A DNA stretch of 43,879 nt. It comes from Legionellales bacterium. GTDB taxonomy: Bacteria > Pseudomonadota > Gammaproteobacteria > JAHCLG01. Location of the stretch: positions 1 through 43,879 of the forward strand of contig JAHCLG010000019.1 of assembly GCA_026125385.1 (NCBI GenBank), read 5' to 3'. Below are positions 33,813-42,039 of the stretch, piece by piece. The number at the start of each line of letters is the position of its first letter. Position 1 is the stretch's first letter. The position numbers were made by a program, and so were the translations under genes. The notes under the pieces were generated by a model that worked only from the letters and a program-made list of their open reading frames with translations, was not told where the DNA came from and did not search any database.

Positions 33813-34769
33813 TCAACTGGGTGTGATTTTTTGTAGTTGACGACCCACGGCAAAAAACGCGCCGCCTAGTCCTAGCAACGTGCTTATTACTAATAAAATA
33901 ATGACATTATGTTGAGTTAATCCAACCAATTCAAATTGACTGGCATATAACGTTGCTAAATGATGAACCGGACCTCGCAATGTCCAGAGAAATAAATCCG
34001 TGAGTAGCCACGCCAGTAAACCACCGCATAATCCATATAACATGCCAGCATGTAAAAATGGACGACGAATAAAACTATCGGTGCCGCCAACTAATTTCAT
34101 CACTTCAATTTCATGATGACGGTTTTGAATAATTAAGCGAATGGTATTGCCAATAATCAGTAATACCGCTAGTGCTAATAAAATACCAAGCGCATAAATC
34201 GCTTGTTTACCCAAATTTAAAATGCCAAATAAACGTTTCACCCACGCCATGTCCGCTTGCACGGTATCTACATTGGGAATGGTTTTGAGTGAAACAATCA
34301 GAGCAGATAAATTTGCGGGTGTTTGCTGGGCGACGCGAGGCTCCACTTCAATCACCCCAGGTAAAGGATTATTCGGCAATTCTTTTAGCATATTGCTAAA
34401 ACCAGAACGCTGCTCAAATTCTTGTAGGCCTTGCTCGGGTGAAATATAAGTTACCTGTTCAATGCGAGGATCTTGGCGCAACTGTCCAACAACAGCGAGT
34501 GCTTGTTGATTAGTAAGCGAGGGATTTAAAAACAAAGAAATTCGTGATCCCATATCCCAGGCTGAACTCATCACTTGCACATTTTGCAACATTACGATCA
34601 AACTGGCAGGTAAAGCTAGAGCAACGGCAATGACCATGATGGTTAAAAATGTCGATAACGGCGTGCGTAATAAGTGTGAAAAGCTAGCAAGGCCAGCGTA
34701 ACGATGCCGCGCAAAATAATGCAAAAAGCGTGAGCCGCTTTGTTGGGTGGCATGTTGTTTAGAGCGCAT
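33813..34769 (-). CDS. ftsX: Cell-division protein FtsX
   Basis: FtsX is the membrane part of the FtsEX complex that activates peptidoglycan amidases at the septum. 318 residues from the ATG at 34767-34769, which has AGGAGG close upstream and overlaps the ftsE end by 11 bases. A longer frame up to 34835 has no ribosome site. Four membrane helices: about 55-77 (STFLTIMVIAVALALPASLI), then three in the last third (IYALGILLALAVLLIIGN, MLYGLCGGLLAWLLTDLFL, VIILLVISTLLGLGGAFF). A large extracytoplasmic loop contains YISPEQGLQEFEQRSGFSNM. Confidence 0.95.
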   Translation of the reverse strand: MRSKQHATQQSGSRFLHYFARHRYAGLASFSHLLRTPLSTFLTIMVIAVALALPASLIVMLQNVQVMSSAWDMGSRISLFLNPSLTNQQALAVVGQLRQDPRIEQVTYISPEQGLQEFEQRSGFSNMLKELPNNPLPGVIEVEPRVAQQTPANLSALIVSLKTIPNVDTVQADMAWVKRLFGILNLGKQAIYALGILLALAVLLIIGNTIRLIIQNRHHEIEVMKLVGGTDSFIRRPFLHAGMLYGLCGGLLAWLLTDLFLWTLRGPVHHLATLYASQFELVGLTQHNVIILLVISTLLGLGGAFFAVGRQLQKITPS

Positions 34770-35457
34770 GCATGACCTCCTGCTCAGCATTTGTAATAAT
34801 TCTACCGCTACTGAGTTTAATAATGCGTTTATCAAATTGTGAAATTAGCGCAATATCGTGTGTTGCAATTAATACTGTGGTACCCACTTGTTGAAATTCG
34901 CTGAATAATGTCATGATTTCTAGCGATAATTCCGGATCTAAATTTCCCGTAGGTTCATCGGCTAATAAAATAATGGGTTTATTAACCACCGCACGCGCAA
35001 TCCCCACGCGTTGCTGCTCGCCACCCGATAAAGCATCTGAATAATATTTTTCTTTGTGGAGTAAGCCAACTTTATCTAACGCTGCGCGCACGCGCCGTTT
35101 CATTTCGGTTTGACGTAGTTGACCGGCAATAATTAAGGGTAAGGCGACATTATCGAAGACGGTTTGATCGGGTAATAAATGGGGATTTTGAAACACAATG
35201 CCAATTTGTCGACGCAAATAGGGAATTTTTTTCGCCGCTAACCGCGTGATATTCTGATGATTAATAATAACCTGTCCGCTTGAGGGACGTTCGATGCCAT
35301 TCATTAGTTTTAATAAGGTGGTTTTACCAGCTCCTGAATGGCCTGTTAAAAAAACCATTTCACCCGCTTGCACCGCAAGGTTAATTCCACTTAATCCAAC
35401 GTGGCCATTGGGATAACGTTTCGATACATTTTGCAAATGAATAATTACATCCATCAT
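34759..35457 (-). CDS. ftsE: Cell-division ATP-binding protein FtsE
   Basis: FtsE is the ABC ATPase of FtsEX. 232 residues. Walker [10 protein letters not shown] (about 39-47), Q-loop [20 protein letters not shown], signature [14 protein letters not shown], Walker [15 protein letters not shown] and H-loop ATHD are all intact. The start overlaps the ftsY stop by 4 bases (ATGATG with the stop TGA), the standard ftsY-ftsE-ftsX operon arrangement. Confidence 0.97.
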   Translation of the reverse strand: MMDVIIHLQNVSKRYPNGHVGLSGINLAVQAGEMVFLTGHSGAGKTTLLKLMNGIERPSSGQVIINHQNITRLAAKKIPYLRRQIGIVFQNPHLLPDQTVFDNVALPLIIAGQLRQTEMKRRVRAALDKVGLLHKEKYYSDALSGGEQQRVGIARAVVNKPIILLADEPTGNLDPELSLEIMTLFSEFQQVGTTVLIATHDIALISQFDKRIIKLSSGRIITNAEQEVMHAL

Positions 35458-36482
35458 CCAACTTCATCCTGAGTAAATAACGCATCGACAAAATCGTGGG
35501 CATTAAATTCGCGCAAATCATCGATACTTTCGCCCACGCCAATAAAACGTAATGGTAAACCTAATGCTTCGGCGATAGCAAATATTATCCCGCCTTTGGC
35601 GGTGCCATCTAATTTAGTGAGTGTGATACCGGTTACCCCAATTGCTTCGTGAAACTGACGAGCTTGCACTAAGGCATTTTGACCAATGCCGGCATCCAAC
35701 ACTAACATCACTTCATGGGGAATTGCTGCGTCGAATTTTGCCATGACTCGTTTTATTTTTTGCAATTCTGCCATTAAATGATGTTGAGTGTGTAAACGTC
35801 CTGCCGTATCAGCAATAACAACATCCATCTTGCGCGCGTGCGCAGCTTGAATTGCATCGTAAATAACCGAAGCACTATCACTACCTGAATGCTGTGCAAT
35901 CACCGCGATTTGATTACGCTCTCCCCAGATTTGTAATTGTTCTACGGCGGCGGCGCGAAAGGTATCGCCAGCGGCAAGTAATACCCGTTTCCCTTGTTCT
36001 TGGAATTTTTTTGCCAATTTGCCAATGGTGGTAGTTTTTCCTGCACCATTAATTCCAACCATTAAAATGACATAGGGTTTGGCGCGGGTTACCTCTAGAT
36101 TAACTTGGCAAGGTTGTAAAATTTCTAATAGAATTTCTTTCAAGGTTGATAATAACACGCTGGAATCGTTTAATTGTTTACGCCCTAAACGTTCCGTCAA
36201 TTGTTGAATGATTTTTTGCGAAGCATTAACACCAATGTCCGCTGCCAGCAAATGCGTTTCAAGTTCTTCGAGCAAATCGTCATCGATAGATTTTTTGCCT
36301 AACACTAAATTAGCTAAACCCTTCGTCAATCCTTGTCGCGTACGTTGCAAACCTTGGGTTAACCGTTTAAAAAAACCATTTTTTTTAGGCTCTTCCTCAG
36401 ATGAAGGAGCTGGAATGTTGTTTTGCTGTGGATCAACTACCACCACCTCTTCTTGATTTTTTCGCTTTAAGAATTTCAACAT
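35454..36482 (-). CDS. ftsY: Signal recognition particle receptor FtsY
   Basis: FtsY is the membrane-associated GTPase that receives SRP-ribosome complexes for co-translational insertion. 342 residues. A short charged A-domain covers about 1-35 (MLKFLKRKNQEEVVVVDPQQ). The N domain is about 36-130 (LLEELETHLLAADIGVNASQ). The G domain has MVGINGAGKTTTIGKLAKKF, AGDTFRAAAVEQL, DTAGRLHTQHHLM and TKLDGTAKGG, ending in FIGVGESIDDLREFNAHDFV. It heads the ftsYEX operon and is divergent from the M16 genes. Confidence 0.98.
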   Translation of the reverse strand: MLKFLKRKNQEEVVVVDPQQNNIPAPSSEEEPKKNGFFKRLTQGLQRTRQGLTKGLANLVLGKKSIDDDLLEELETHLLAADIGVNASQKIIQQLTERLGRKQLNDSSVLLSTLKEILLEILQPCQVNLEVTRAKPYVILMVGINGAGKTTTIGKLAKKFQEQGKRVLLAAGDTFRAAAVEQLQIWGERNQIAVIAQHSGSDSASVIYDAIQAAHARKMDVVIADTAGRLHTQHHLMAELQKIKRVMAKFDAAIPHEVMLVLDAGIGQNALVQARQFHEAIGVTGITLTKLDGTAKGGIIFAIAEALGLPLRFIGVGESIDDLREFNAHDFVDALFTQDEVG

Positions 36483-36556
36483 AATAGGAATTACTCTTCA
36501 AAGATGACGCTGTCATTAAAATCAGTTATTCTATCACTCTTTTTCATTAAAAGGAC

Positions 36557-37948
36557 ATGCCATTCATGCGTTTTTGTCGCTCTCTGTGTTTATTCATGGG
36601 TTTATTCTTGCTAAATCTAGCCATTGCCGATCATGCTGTTAAGCATTACCAATTAAAAAACGGGTTACAAATTTTTGTCAAGCAAGACACTCGCGCTCCA
36701 GTCGTCGTTGCGATGGTTTGGTATAAAGTCGGTGGCGCCTATGAATATCGTGGCCTCACTGGAATTTCGCATGCTCTTGAACACATGATGTTTAAAGGCA
36801 CTCAAAAATATGGTCCAGGCGTCGTATCACGAATGATTGCTGAAAAAGGTGGACAAGAAAATGCATTTACTGCTCAGGATTACACGGCTTATTTTCAGGA
36901 ATTAAGCGCCGATCAATTACCCTTTAGCTTTGAAATTGAAGCCGATCGCATGCAACATTTAACCCTGGCGGCGAATGAATTTGTCAAAGAAATTCAAGTC
37001 GTTAAAGAAGAACGCTACATGCGCACGGACGATAATCCACAAGCGCTCACCCTCGAGCGCTTCTATGCCGCAGCCTATTTAGATAATCCTTATCACAATC
37101 CTGTGGTAGGTTGGCAAAACGATTTGGATAATTTGACCGTGGAAAATCTACGTGATTGGTATCACGCTTATTACGGACCTAATAATGCCATCATTGTAGT
37201 AGTGGGGAATGTAAAACCCGATGATGTTTTTGCTCTCGCCAAAAAATATTATTCTTCTCTAAAACCCATTCAAGTTCCAACATTAAAACCCGTGGTCACT
37301 CCACCAAATTTAGGTTCACGCACGGTTAATGTCGAAGCACCAGCAAAATTACCTTGGGTCATCCTTGGATTTAATGTGCCTGTAGTAAAAAATGCCAAAA
37401 CCACTTGGGAGCCTTATGCCTTGGATGTGTTAACTGGCATTTTAGACGGTGGTGATAGCGCACGCTTACAAACAATGTTAGTGCGCAAAAATCAAGTGGC
37501 TAGCGATGCGGGCGCTGCGTATTCACCCTTTAGTTTATTTCCCAATTTATTTATTCTAGAAGGCACACCCGCCGAAGGACACACCATCCCCGACGTAAAA
37601 AACGCCTTATTGGATCAAATTAAGCAATTACAAACTCAGCAAGTTTCTCAGGCAGAATTAGATCGAGTGAAAGCGCAAGTCATTGCACAAAAAACCTTTG
37701 ATAAAGATTCGATTATGGGGCAAGCCATGCAAATTGGCGCGCTGGAAGCAGTGGGATTATCTTACCAACTGGGAGATGATTATGTAAAAAATATTCAAGC
37801 GGTCACACCGCAGCAAATTCAAGCGGTTGCTAAAAAATATTTAATCAGTACTCGTGAAACTACAGCGATATTGCATCCATTGCCATTAAATTCATCACCT
37901 AAATCATCGCTTATTCCCGCTGTCGAAGGAGCTGCTCATGTTCGTTAA
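36557..37948 (+). CDS. M16-family zinc metalloprotease, catalytic subunit
   Basis: 463 residues, periplasmic by its signal peptide (RFCRSLCLFMGLFLLNLAIA). Inverted zinc motif HxxEH in SHALEHMMFKGT, with the distal Glu in the VVKEERYMRTDDNP region. The second M16 domain has LPWVILGFNVPVVKNA, GGDSARLQTMLV. The ATG at 36557 is only 2 bases after AAGGA; the ATG at 36566 is better spaced (about 10) and keeps the signal peptide, so the true start may be there. It pairs with the following paralogue that lacks the zinc motif. In Pseudomonas two M16 genes stand in the same place between ftsY and rsmD. Confidence 0.94.
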   Translation: MPFMRFCRSLCLFMGLFLLNLAIADHAVKHYQLKNGLQIFVKQDTRAPVVVAMVWYKVGGAYEYRGLTGISHALEHMMFKGTQKYGPGVVSRMIAEKGGQENAFTAQDYTAYFQELSADQLPFSFEIEADRMQHLTLAANEFVKEIQVVKEERYMRTDDNPQALTLERFYAAAYLDNPYHNPVVGWQNDLDNLTVENLRDWYHAYYGPNNAIIVVVGNVKPDDVFALAKKYYSSLKPIQVPTLKPVVTPPNLGSRTVNVEAPAKLPWVILGFNVPVVKNAKTTWEPYALDVLTGILDGGDSARLQTMLVRKNQVASDAGAAYSPFSLFPNLFILEGTPAEGHTIPDVKNALLDQIKQLQTQQVSQAELDRVKAQVIAQKTFDKDSIMGQAMQIGALEAVGLSYQLGDDYVKNIQAVTPQQIQAVAKKYLISTRETTAILHPLPLNSSPKSSLIPAVEGAAHVR

Positions 37949-39257
37949 AAAAAGTTTTATTCTTTTAAGCTGCGTTCTTTTTTCTTTAACGAGTTTTGCC
38001 AATAAAGTATTAGATATCCAGCATTGGACAACTAAAAACGGAGCACAGGTTTATTTTGTGCAAGCGAAACAAATTCCAATATTGGATATTCGAGTGGTGT
38101 TTAATGCCGGATCGGCGCGCGATGACAAATTTCCAGGAATTGCCTCATTAACTAATAATTTATTAAATCAAGGAGCAAGCGACTTATCTGCCGATGAAAT
38201 CGCTAACGGTTTTGATAGGCATGGCGCTATTTTTTCTAGCGACGTGTCGCGCGACATGTCGATTTTAAGTTTGCGCAGCTTAACTCAAACGGATTTACTT
38301 AGCCCCACCTTAAGTTTGTTTGCAAAAATCATTAATCATCCAACATTTCCCCAAAATGCGTTTTTACGCCTACAACGCAATACCATTTCTGCTATCAATG
38401 CTCAACAACAAAATCCTAATGCCGTTGCCAATGATTTATTTTTTGCAAAATTATACGGTAATCACCCCTATGGTCATCCGGTATTGGGTACTATGGCAAG
38501 TATAAAAGCGTTGAAATTAACTAATATCAAAGCGTTTTATCAACATTATTTTGTGGGCAATAATGTCACCGTGGCCTTAGTGGGTGATATTGATCTTGCA
38601 AAAGCACATGCCATTGTCGATGAAATAGTAGGCCAACTACCACCAGGAAAAGCGGCCGGTGATTTACCAAAAGTAGCAAGTCTGGCACAGAGTGAAGAAA
38701 AAACTTACTCATTTCCTTCGAAGCAAACCCAAATTATCATGGGTCAAATCGCTATTAAACGCAGCGATCCGAGTTATTTTCCATTAATGGTTGGTAATTT
38801 TATTTTAGGTGGTAATCCATTAACGTCGCGCTTATTTGAAAATGTCCGCGAAAAACATGGTTATGTATATACCATATATAGTTATTTTAATCCGTTATTG
38901 GATAATGGCACGTTTGCCATTGCTCTGCAAACCCAGCACTCACAAACGAAGCCTGCATTGAATATTACACGCAAAACGTTAGCGGAATTTATTCAATCTG
39001 GAATTTCCACAAGTGAATTAACGACTGCAAAAAATAGTATCGTGGGTGGATTTCCTCTACGCTTAGACAGTAATCGTGCTATTGCAGATGCTATCGCGGG
39101 TATGGGTTTTTATCATTTACCGTTAAATTATTTGGATACTTATTGCGATAAAATAAAAGCGATTTCTCGCGAGGATATTATTCATGCATTTCAACACCAC
39201 ATTTATCCCGAGCGCATGCTCACCGTATTAGTGGGCAAGGTGAATGACCCAACATAA
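37938..39257 (+). CDS. M16-family protein lacking the zinc motif, non-catalytic partner
   Basis: 439 residues with a signal peptide (MFVKKSFILLSCVLFSLTSFA). It is homologous to the gene before it, but the HxxEH position reads LTNNLLNQGASDLSADE, so it cannot bind catalytic zinc. Other M16 marks are QHYFVGNNVTVALVGDID, NFILGGNPLTSRLFENVREK and HGYVYTIYSYFNP. Such pairs act as a heterodimer in which the inactive subunit supplies the substrate-binding part. It overlaps the previous gene by 11 bases, with GGAG 7 bases before the ATG. Confidence 0.92.
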   Translation: MFVKKSFILLSCVLFSLTSFANKVLDIQHWTTKNGAQVYFVQAKQIPILDIRVVFNAGSARDDKFPGIASLTNNLLNQGASDLSADEIANGFDRHGAIFSSDVSRDMSILSLRSLTQTDLLSPTLSLFAKIINHPTFPQNAFLRLQRNTISAINAQQQNPNAVANDLFFAKLYGNHPYGHPVLGTMASIKALKLTNIKAFYQHYFVGNNVTVALVGDIDLAKAHAIVDEIVGQLPPGKAAGDLPKVASLAQSEEKTYSFPSKQTQIIMGQIAIKRSDPSYFPLMVGNFILGGNPLTSRLFENVREKHGYVYTIYSYFNPLLDNGTFAIALQTQHSQTKPALNITRKTLAEFIQSGISTSELTTAKNSIVGGFPLRLDSNRAIADAIAGMGFYHLPLNYLDTYCDKIKAISREDIIHAFQHHIYPERMLTVLVGKVNDPT

Positions 39258-39795
39258 TAATCAACAAGTCAGAATTATTGGTGGCAAATGGCGTGGCAGA
39301 AAATTGAATTTTCCTGCAGATAAAGCCATTCGCCCTACCAGCGATCGCATTCGTGAAACTGTGTTTAATTGGTTGCAATCTACTATTGTCGATGCTAATT
39401 GTTTAGATGCATTTGCCGGAAGTGGCGCGCTGGGTTTTGAAGCATTATCACGGGGTGCAAAACAGGTAACGTTTATTGACAGCAATATTCAGACCATCCG
39501 ATATTTGCAACAAGTCGCCCAACAATTAGGCGCTGAACACAGTCAATTCTTTCATGCGCAATTGCCAAATGGATCCTTACATTTAAATAAGCCCTTTGAT
39601 ATTATTTTTCTCGATCCTCCTTTTGCCAGCCCACTACTAATGCAAGTGCTCGCTTGGATCCTTAAAGAAGATCTACTTGACACCTCTGGTATGCTTTACC
39701 TCGAGTCCTCAATCGACATCCAGTTAGATGATTTTATTGAATACCGTGCGAAAAAATCGGGACAAGTGTATTATAAGTTATTAACATTGAAATAA
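39244..39795 (+). CDS. rsmD: 16S rRNA (guanine966-N2)-methyltransferase
   Basis: RsmD methylates G966 of 16S rRNA in the 30S subunit. 183 residues. Start motif RIIGGKWRGRKLNFP, PTSDRIRETVFNWLQ, SAM-binding CLDAFAGSGALGFEALSRGA, and the catalytic DPPF in IIFLDPPFASPLLMQ. It overlaps the M16 gene by 14 bases, so the three genes are coupled. Confidence 0.97.
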   Translation: MTQHNNQQVRIIGGKWRGRKLNFPADKAIRPTSDRIRETVFNWLQSTIVDANCLDAFAGSGALGFEALSRGAKQVTFIDSNIQTIRYLQQVAQQLGAEHSQFFHAQLPNGSLHLNKPFDIIFLDPPFASPLLMQVLAWILKEDLLDTSGMLYLESSIDIQLDDFIEYRAKKSGQVYYKLLTLK

Positions 39796-40554
39796 GTGAG
39801 TGATGGTATTATGTTATTTTTTTTAGCAGCATTAATTATTTTTTCGATTACATTAATCGCCGGTTGGTATCCGCTGTATCGAAAAAAACGCGATAACCAT
39901 CACCCAGAATTACCATTTGCAGAAGCTTTCGCAGCCGGCGTATTTTTAGGTGCCGGTTTAATTCATATGCTAAGTGATGCGCAAAGTGATTTTACTCAGT
40001 TAGGCGCGCACTACCCCTGGGCATTTTTAATTAGTGGTATCACGTTTTTATTTTTGTTATGGCTAGAACATTTAGGCCAAGAATATTATGAACACTTAGG
40101 TTCAAACAGCAATCATTTTGCTCTGCTCGCCACAGGATTATTGTGCTTTCACGCCTTATTTTTAGGCGCTGCCTTAGGCTTAGCCCTCGACACCTCCATG
40201 TTTATTTTAATTTTAATCGCAATTCTTGGTCACAAATGGGCAGAAAGTTTTTCACTTGCCGTACAAATTAGTAAGAGCCAATTTTCATCGCGATCATGTA
40301 ATTATTTATTTTTATTTTTTTCATTGATGACACCATTAGGCATTCTGATTGGTCAAGTAATTTCTCATTCACATTCTTATCTAAGCGCCTTAAGCCCGAT
40401 CGTCAACGCCATTTCCGCCGGAACTTTTATTTATTTAGGGACTTTACACGGCTTAGAGCGTGCCACAATGATTTCTCGTTGTTGTAACCTAAAACAATTT
40501 AGTTTAACCATTTTTGGATTCATGCTGATGGCACTGATTGCTGTATGGACTTAA
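39796..40554 (+). CDS. ZIP-family metal transporter
   Basis: 252 residues with about eight membrane helices. ZIP marks are FAAGVFLGAGLIHMLSDAQS (helix II/IV-type HxxxDA), LATGLLCFHALFLGAALGLA (metal-binding His) and GHKWAESFSLAVQISKS (HKxxE of helix V). It probably imports Zn, Fe or Mn; specificity is not readable. The start is the GTG directly after the rsmD stop, or the ATG at 39811 (MLFFLAALIIFS), which would remove five residues. It follows rsmD without a gap. Confidence 0.88.
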   Translation: MSDGIMLFFLAALIIFSITLIAGWYPLYRKKRDNHHPELPFAEAFAAGVFLGAGLIHMLSDAQSDFTQLGAHYPWAFLISGITFLFLLWLEHLGQEYYEHLGSNSNHFALLATGLLCFHALFLGAALGLALDTSMFILILIAILGHKWAESFSLAVQISKSQFSSRSCNYLFLFFSLMTPLGILIGQVISHSHSYLSALSPIVNAISAGTFIYLGTLHGLERATMISRCCNLKQFSLTIFGFMLMALIAVWT

Positions 40555-40642
40555 TTAATCACCCATGAAAAATTGTTACATCTTTACCAGGAATAATTAT
40601 TGTAGCGCTTTTATTATTTATTTGGCGTCTCAATAAAATTAT

Positions 40643-41230
40643 TCACAACCGCTCACTATGTAAACGTAACCATTGTAAGGCAATAATCGCAGGAGAGTTT
40701 TTAAATTCATTATTGTCTAATTTAGCAAACGCTTCTTGCAGTGGGATTACGTGAATTTTAATATCTTCAACTTCATGCGTGTTGCCAGCATAAGCAGCCA
40801 CGCGAGTGGCATCGATTATTCCTAAAAATAAATGGATGCATTCAGACGTACAACCTGGTGATGGCCAGTACGATAATATCGGCTGGAGGGATTGGATGGG
40901 CAAATGGGTTTCTTCTAAAGTTTCACGGATGGCCACGGTGGATGGGGTTTCATCGGGCTCAATCATGCCAGCGACAATTTCGAGTAACCACGGATTCTCG
41001 GCGCCATCGGCATAAGCACCAATGCGAAATTGTTCAACCAATACGACTTGGCGCTGCACCTTATCGAATAATAGTACGGCCACTGCTCCACCATGCTCAA
41101 GTACTTCACGAGTAATGGTTGCCCCCATTTCGCCATTGAATAAGCGATGGCGCAATTGATAGCGTGCTAACTGATAAAATTTTTGATGGCAATACGTTTT
41201 CTCAATCACTTCGACATCGTCACGGTGCAT
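40643..41230 (-). CDS. nudF: ADP-ribose pyrophosphatase, Nudix family
   Basis: Hydrolyses ADP-ribose to AMP and ribose-5-phosphate. 195 residues (209 in E. coli NudF). RHRLFNGEMGATITREVLEH, VLLFDKVQRQVVLVEQFRIG and the Nudix box GMIEPDETPSTVAIRETLEE, in which the final Gly of GX5EX7REUXEEXGU is His. Then YWPSPGCTSECIHLFLGI as in the NudF group. It is a single gene, divergent from the methyltransferase. Confidence 0.93.
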   Translation of the reverse strand: MHRDDVEVIEKTYCHQKFYQLARYQLRHRLFNGEMGATITREVLEHGGAVAVLLFDKVQRQVVLVEQFRIGAYADGAENPWLLEIVAGMIEPDETPSTVAIRETLEETHLPIQSLQPILSYWPSPGCTSECIHLFLGIIDATRVAAYAGNTHEVEDIKIHVIPLQEAFAKLDNNEFKNSPAIIALQWLRLHSERL

Positions 41231-41300
41231 AGTATTTCCCCAATTTCAAATCGCCAAAACTATGATACTATGCGTAGTTGCGCTGAGACTCAAGTTTCTG

Positions 41301-41330
41301 CTGACGTTTCACCCCCAATTCGGGTACAAT
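41301..41330 (+). promoter_or_regulatory. Promoter of the PCMT-tolC unit
   Basis: CTGACG (41301-41306) and TACAAT (41325-41330) with 18-base spacing. Initiation near 41337 leaves a leader of about 35 bases. Confidence 0.5.
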
Positions 41331-41370
41331 AGCGATTTTTAGTGATTAGGGTTTTCAAAATAGGGTTACC

Positions 41371-42024
41371 ATGGATATCGAACACGCTCGTGATAATATG
41401 ATTAAAAACCAAATTAATACTTGGAATGTTTTTGATGAAAAAATTCTTGATTTATTTTATCAAACTCCCCGCGAACTGTTTGTGCCGGTGTCTCAACGTC
41501 ATTTAGCGTTTACCGATACGCAAATTGATTTAGGTCATGGCCAAGCCATGTTCACTCCTAAAGAAGAAGCGCGCATGCTGCAAGAATTAGCGATTAAGCA
41601 AAGCGATCATATTCTAGAAATTGGTACTGGCTCGGGTTTTTGCACAGCCTTGTTCGCCCGTTTAGCCATGAAGGTAGTTAGTGTCGATATTTTCAAAGAA
41701 TTTACTCAAGATGCGCAACACAAGTTACATCAGTTGCATTTAAATAATGTAGAATTGATCACTGCCGATGCGAGCCACGGATTGAATTATCCTGCATCCT
41801 TCGATGTGATTGCCATTACTGGCTCTTTATTAAAATTACCACCACGTTTTCAAGAAAGTTTAAAAATTGGTGGCCGTATTTTTTGTATTTTAGGTGATGG
41901 CGTTGCGATGAACGCTACTTTATTAACTCGCATCAGTAAACAAGAATGGCAACGGGAAAGTCTTTATGAAACCGTCACCCCACGTTTGTTGAATGCGCTT
42001 GAACCTCAACGTTTTGTTTTCTAA
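41371..42024 (+). CDS. Protein-L-isoaspartate O-methyltransferase family protein
   Basis: 217 residues. DNMIKNQINTWNVFDEKIL, TPRELFVPVSQRHLAFTDTQ, SAM-binding LEIGTGSGFCTALFARL, and VISVD-like VVSVDIF define the PCMT fold. The usual QTISQPY of true Pcm reads GQAMFTPKEEARML, and LIxP(V/I)G reads KIGGRIFCILGDG. This subgroup is typically coupled with tolC, as here (15 bases apart), and its substrate is uncertain. Repair of isoaspartate is possible but not certain. Confidence 0.9.
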   Translation: MDIEHARDNMIKNQINTWNVFDEKILDLFYQTPRELFVPVSQRHLAFTDTQIDLGHGQAMFTPKEEARMLQELAIKQSDHILEIGTGSGFCTALFARLAMKVVSVDIFKEFTQDAQHKLHQLHLNNVELITADASHGLNYPASFDVIAITGSLLKLPPRFQESLKIGGRIFCILGDGVAMNATLLTRISKQEWQRESLYETVTPRLLNALEPQRFVF

Positions 42025-42039
42025 AGGGATGCAAGGCCA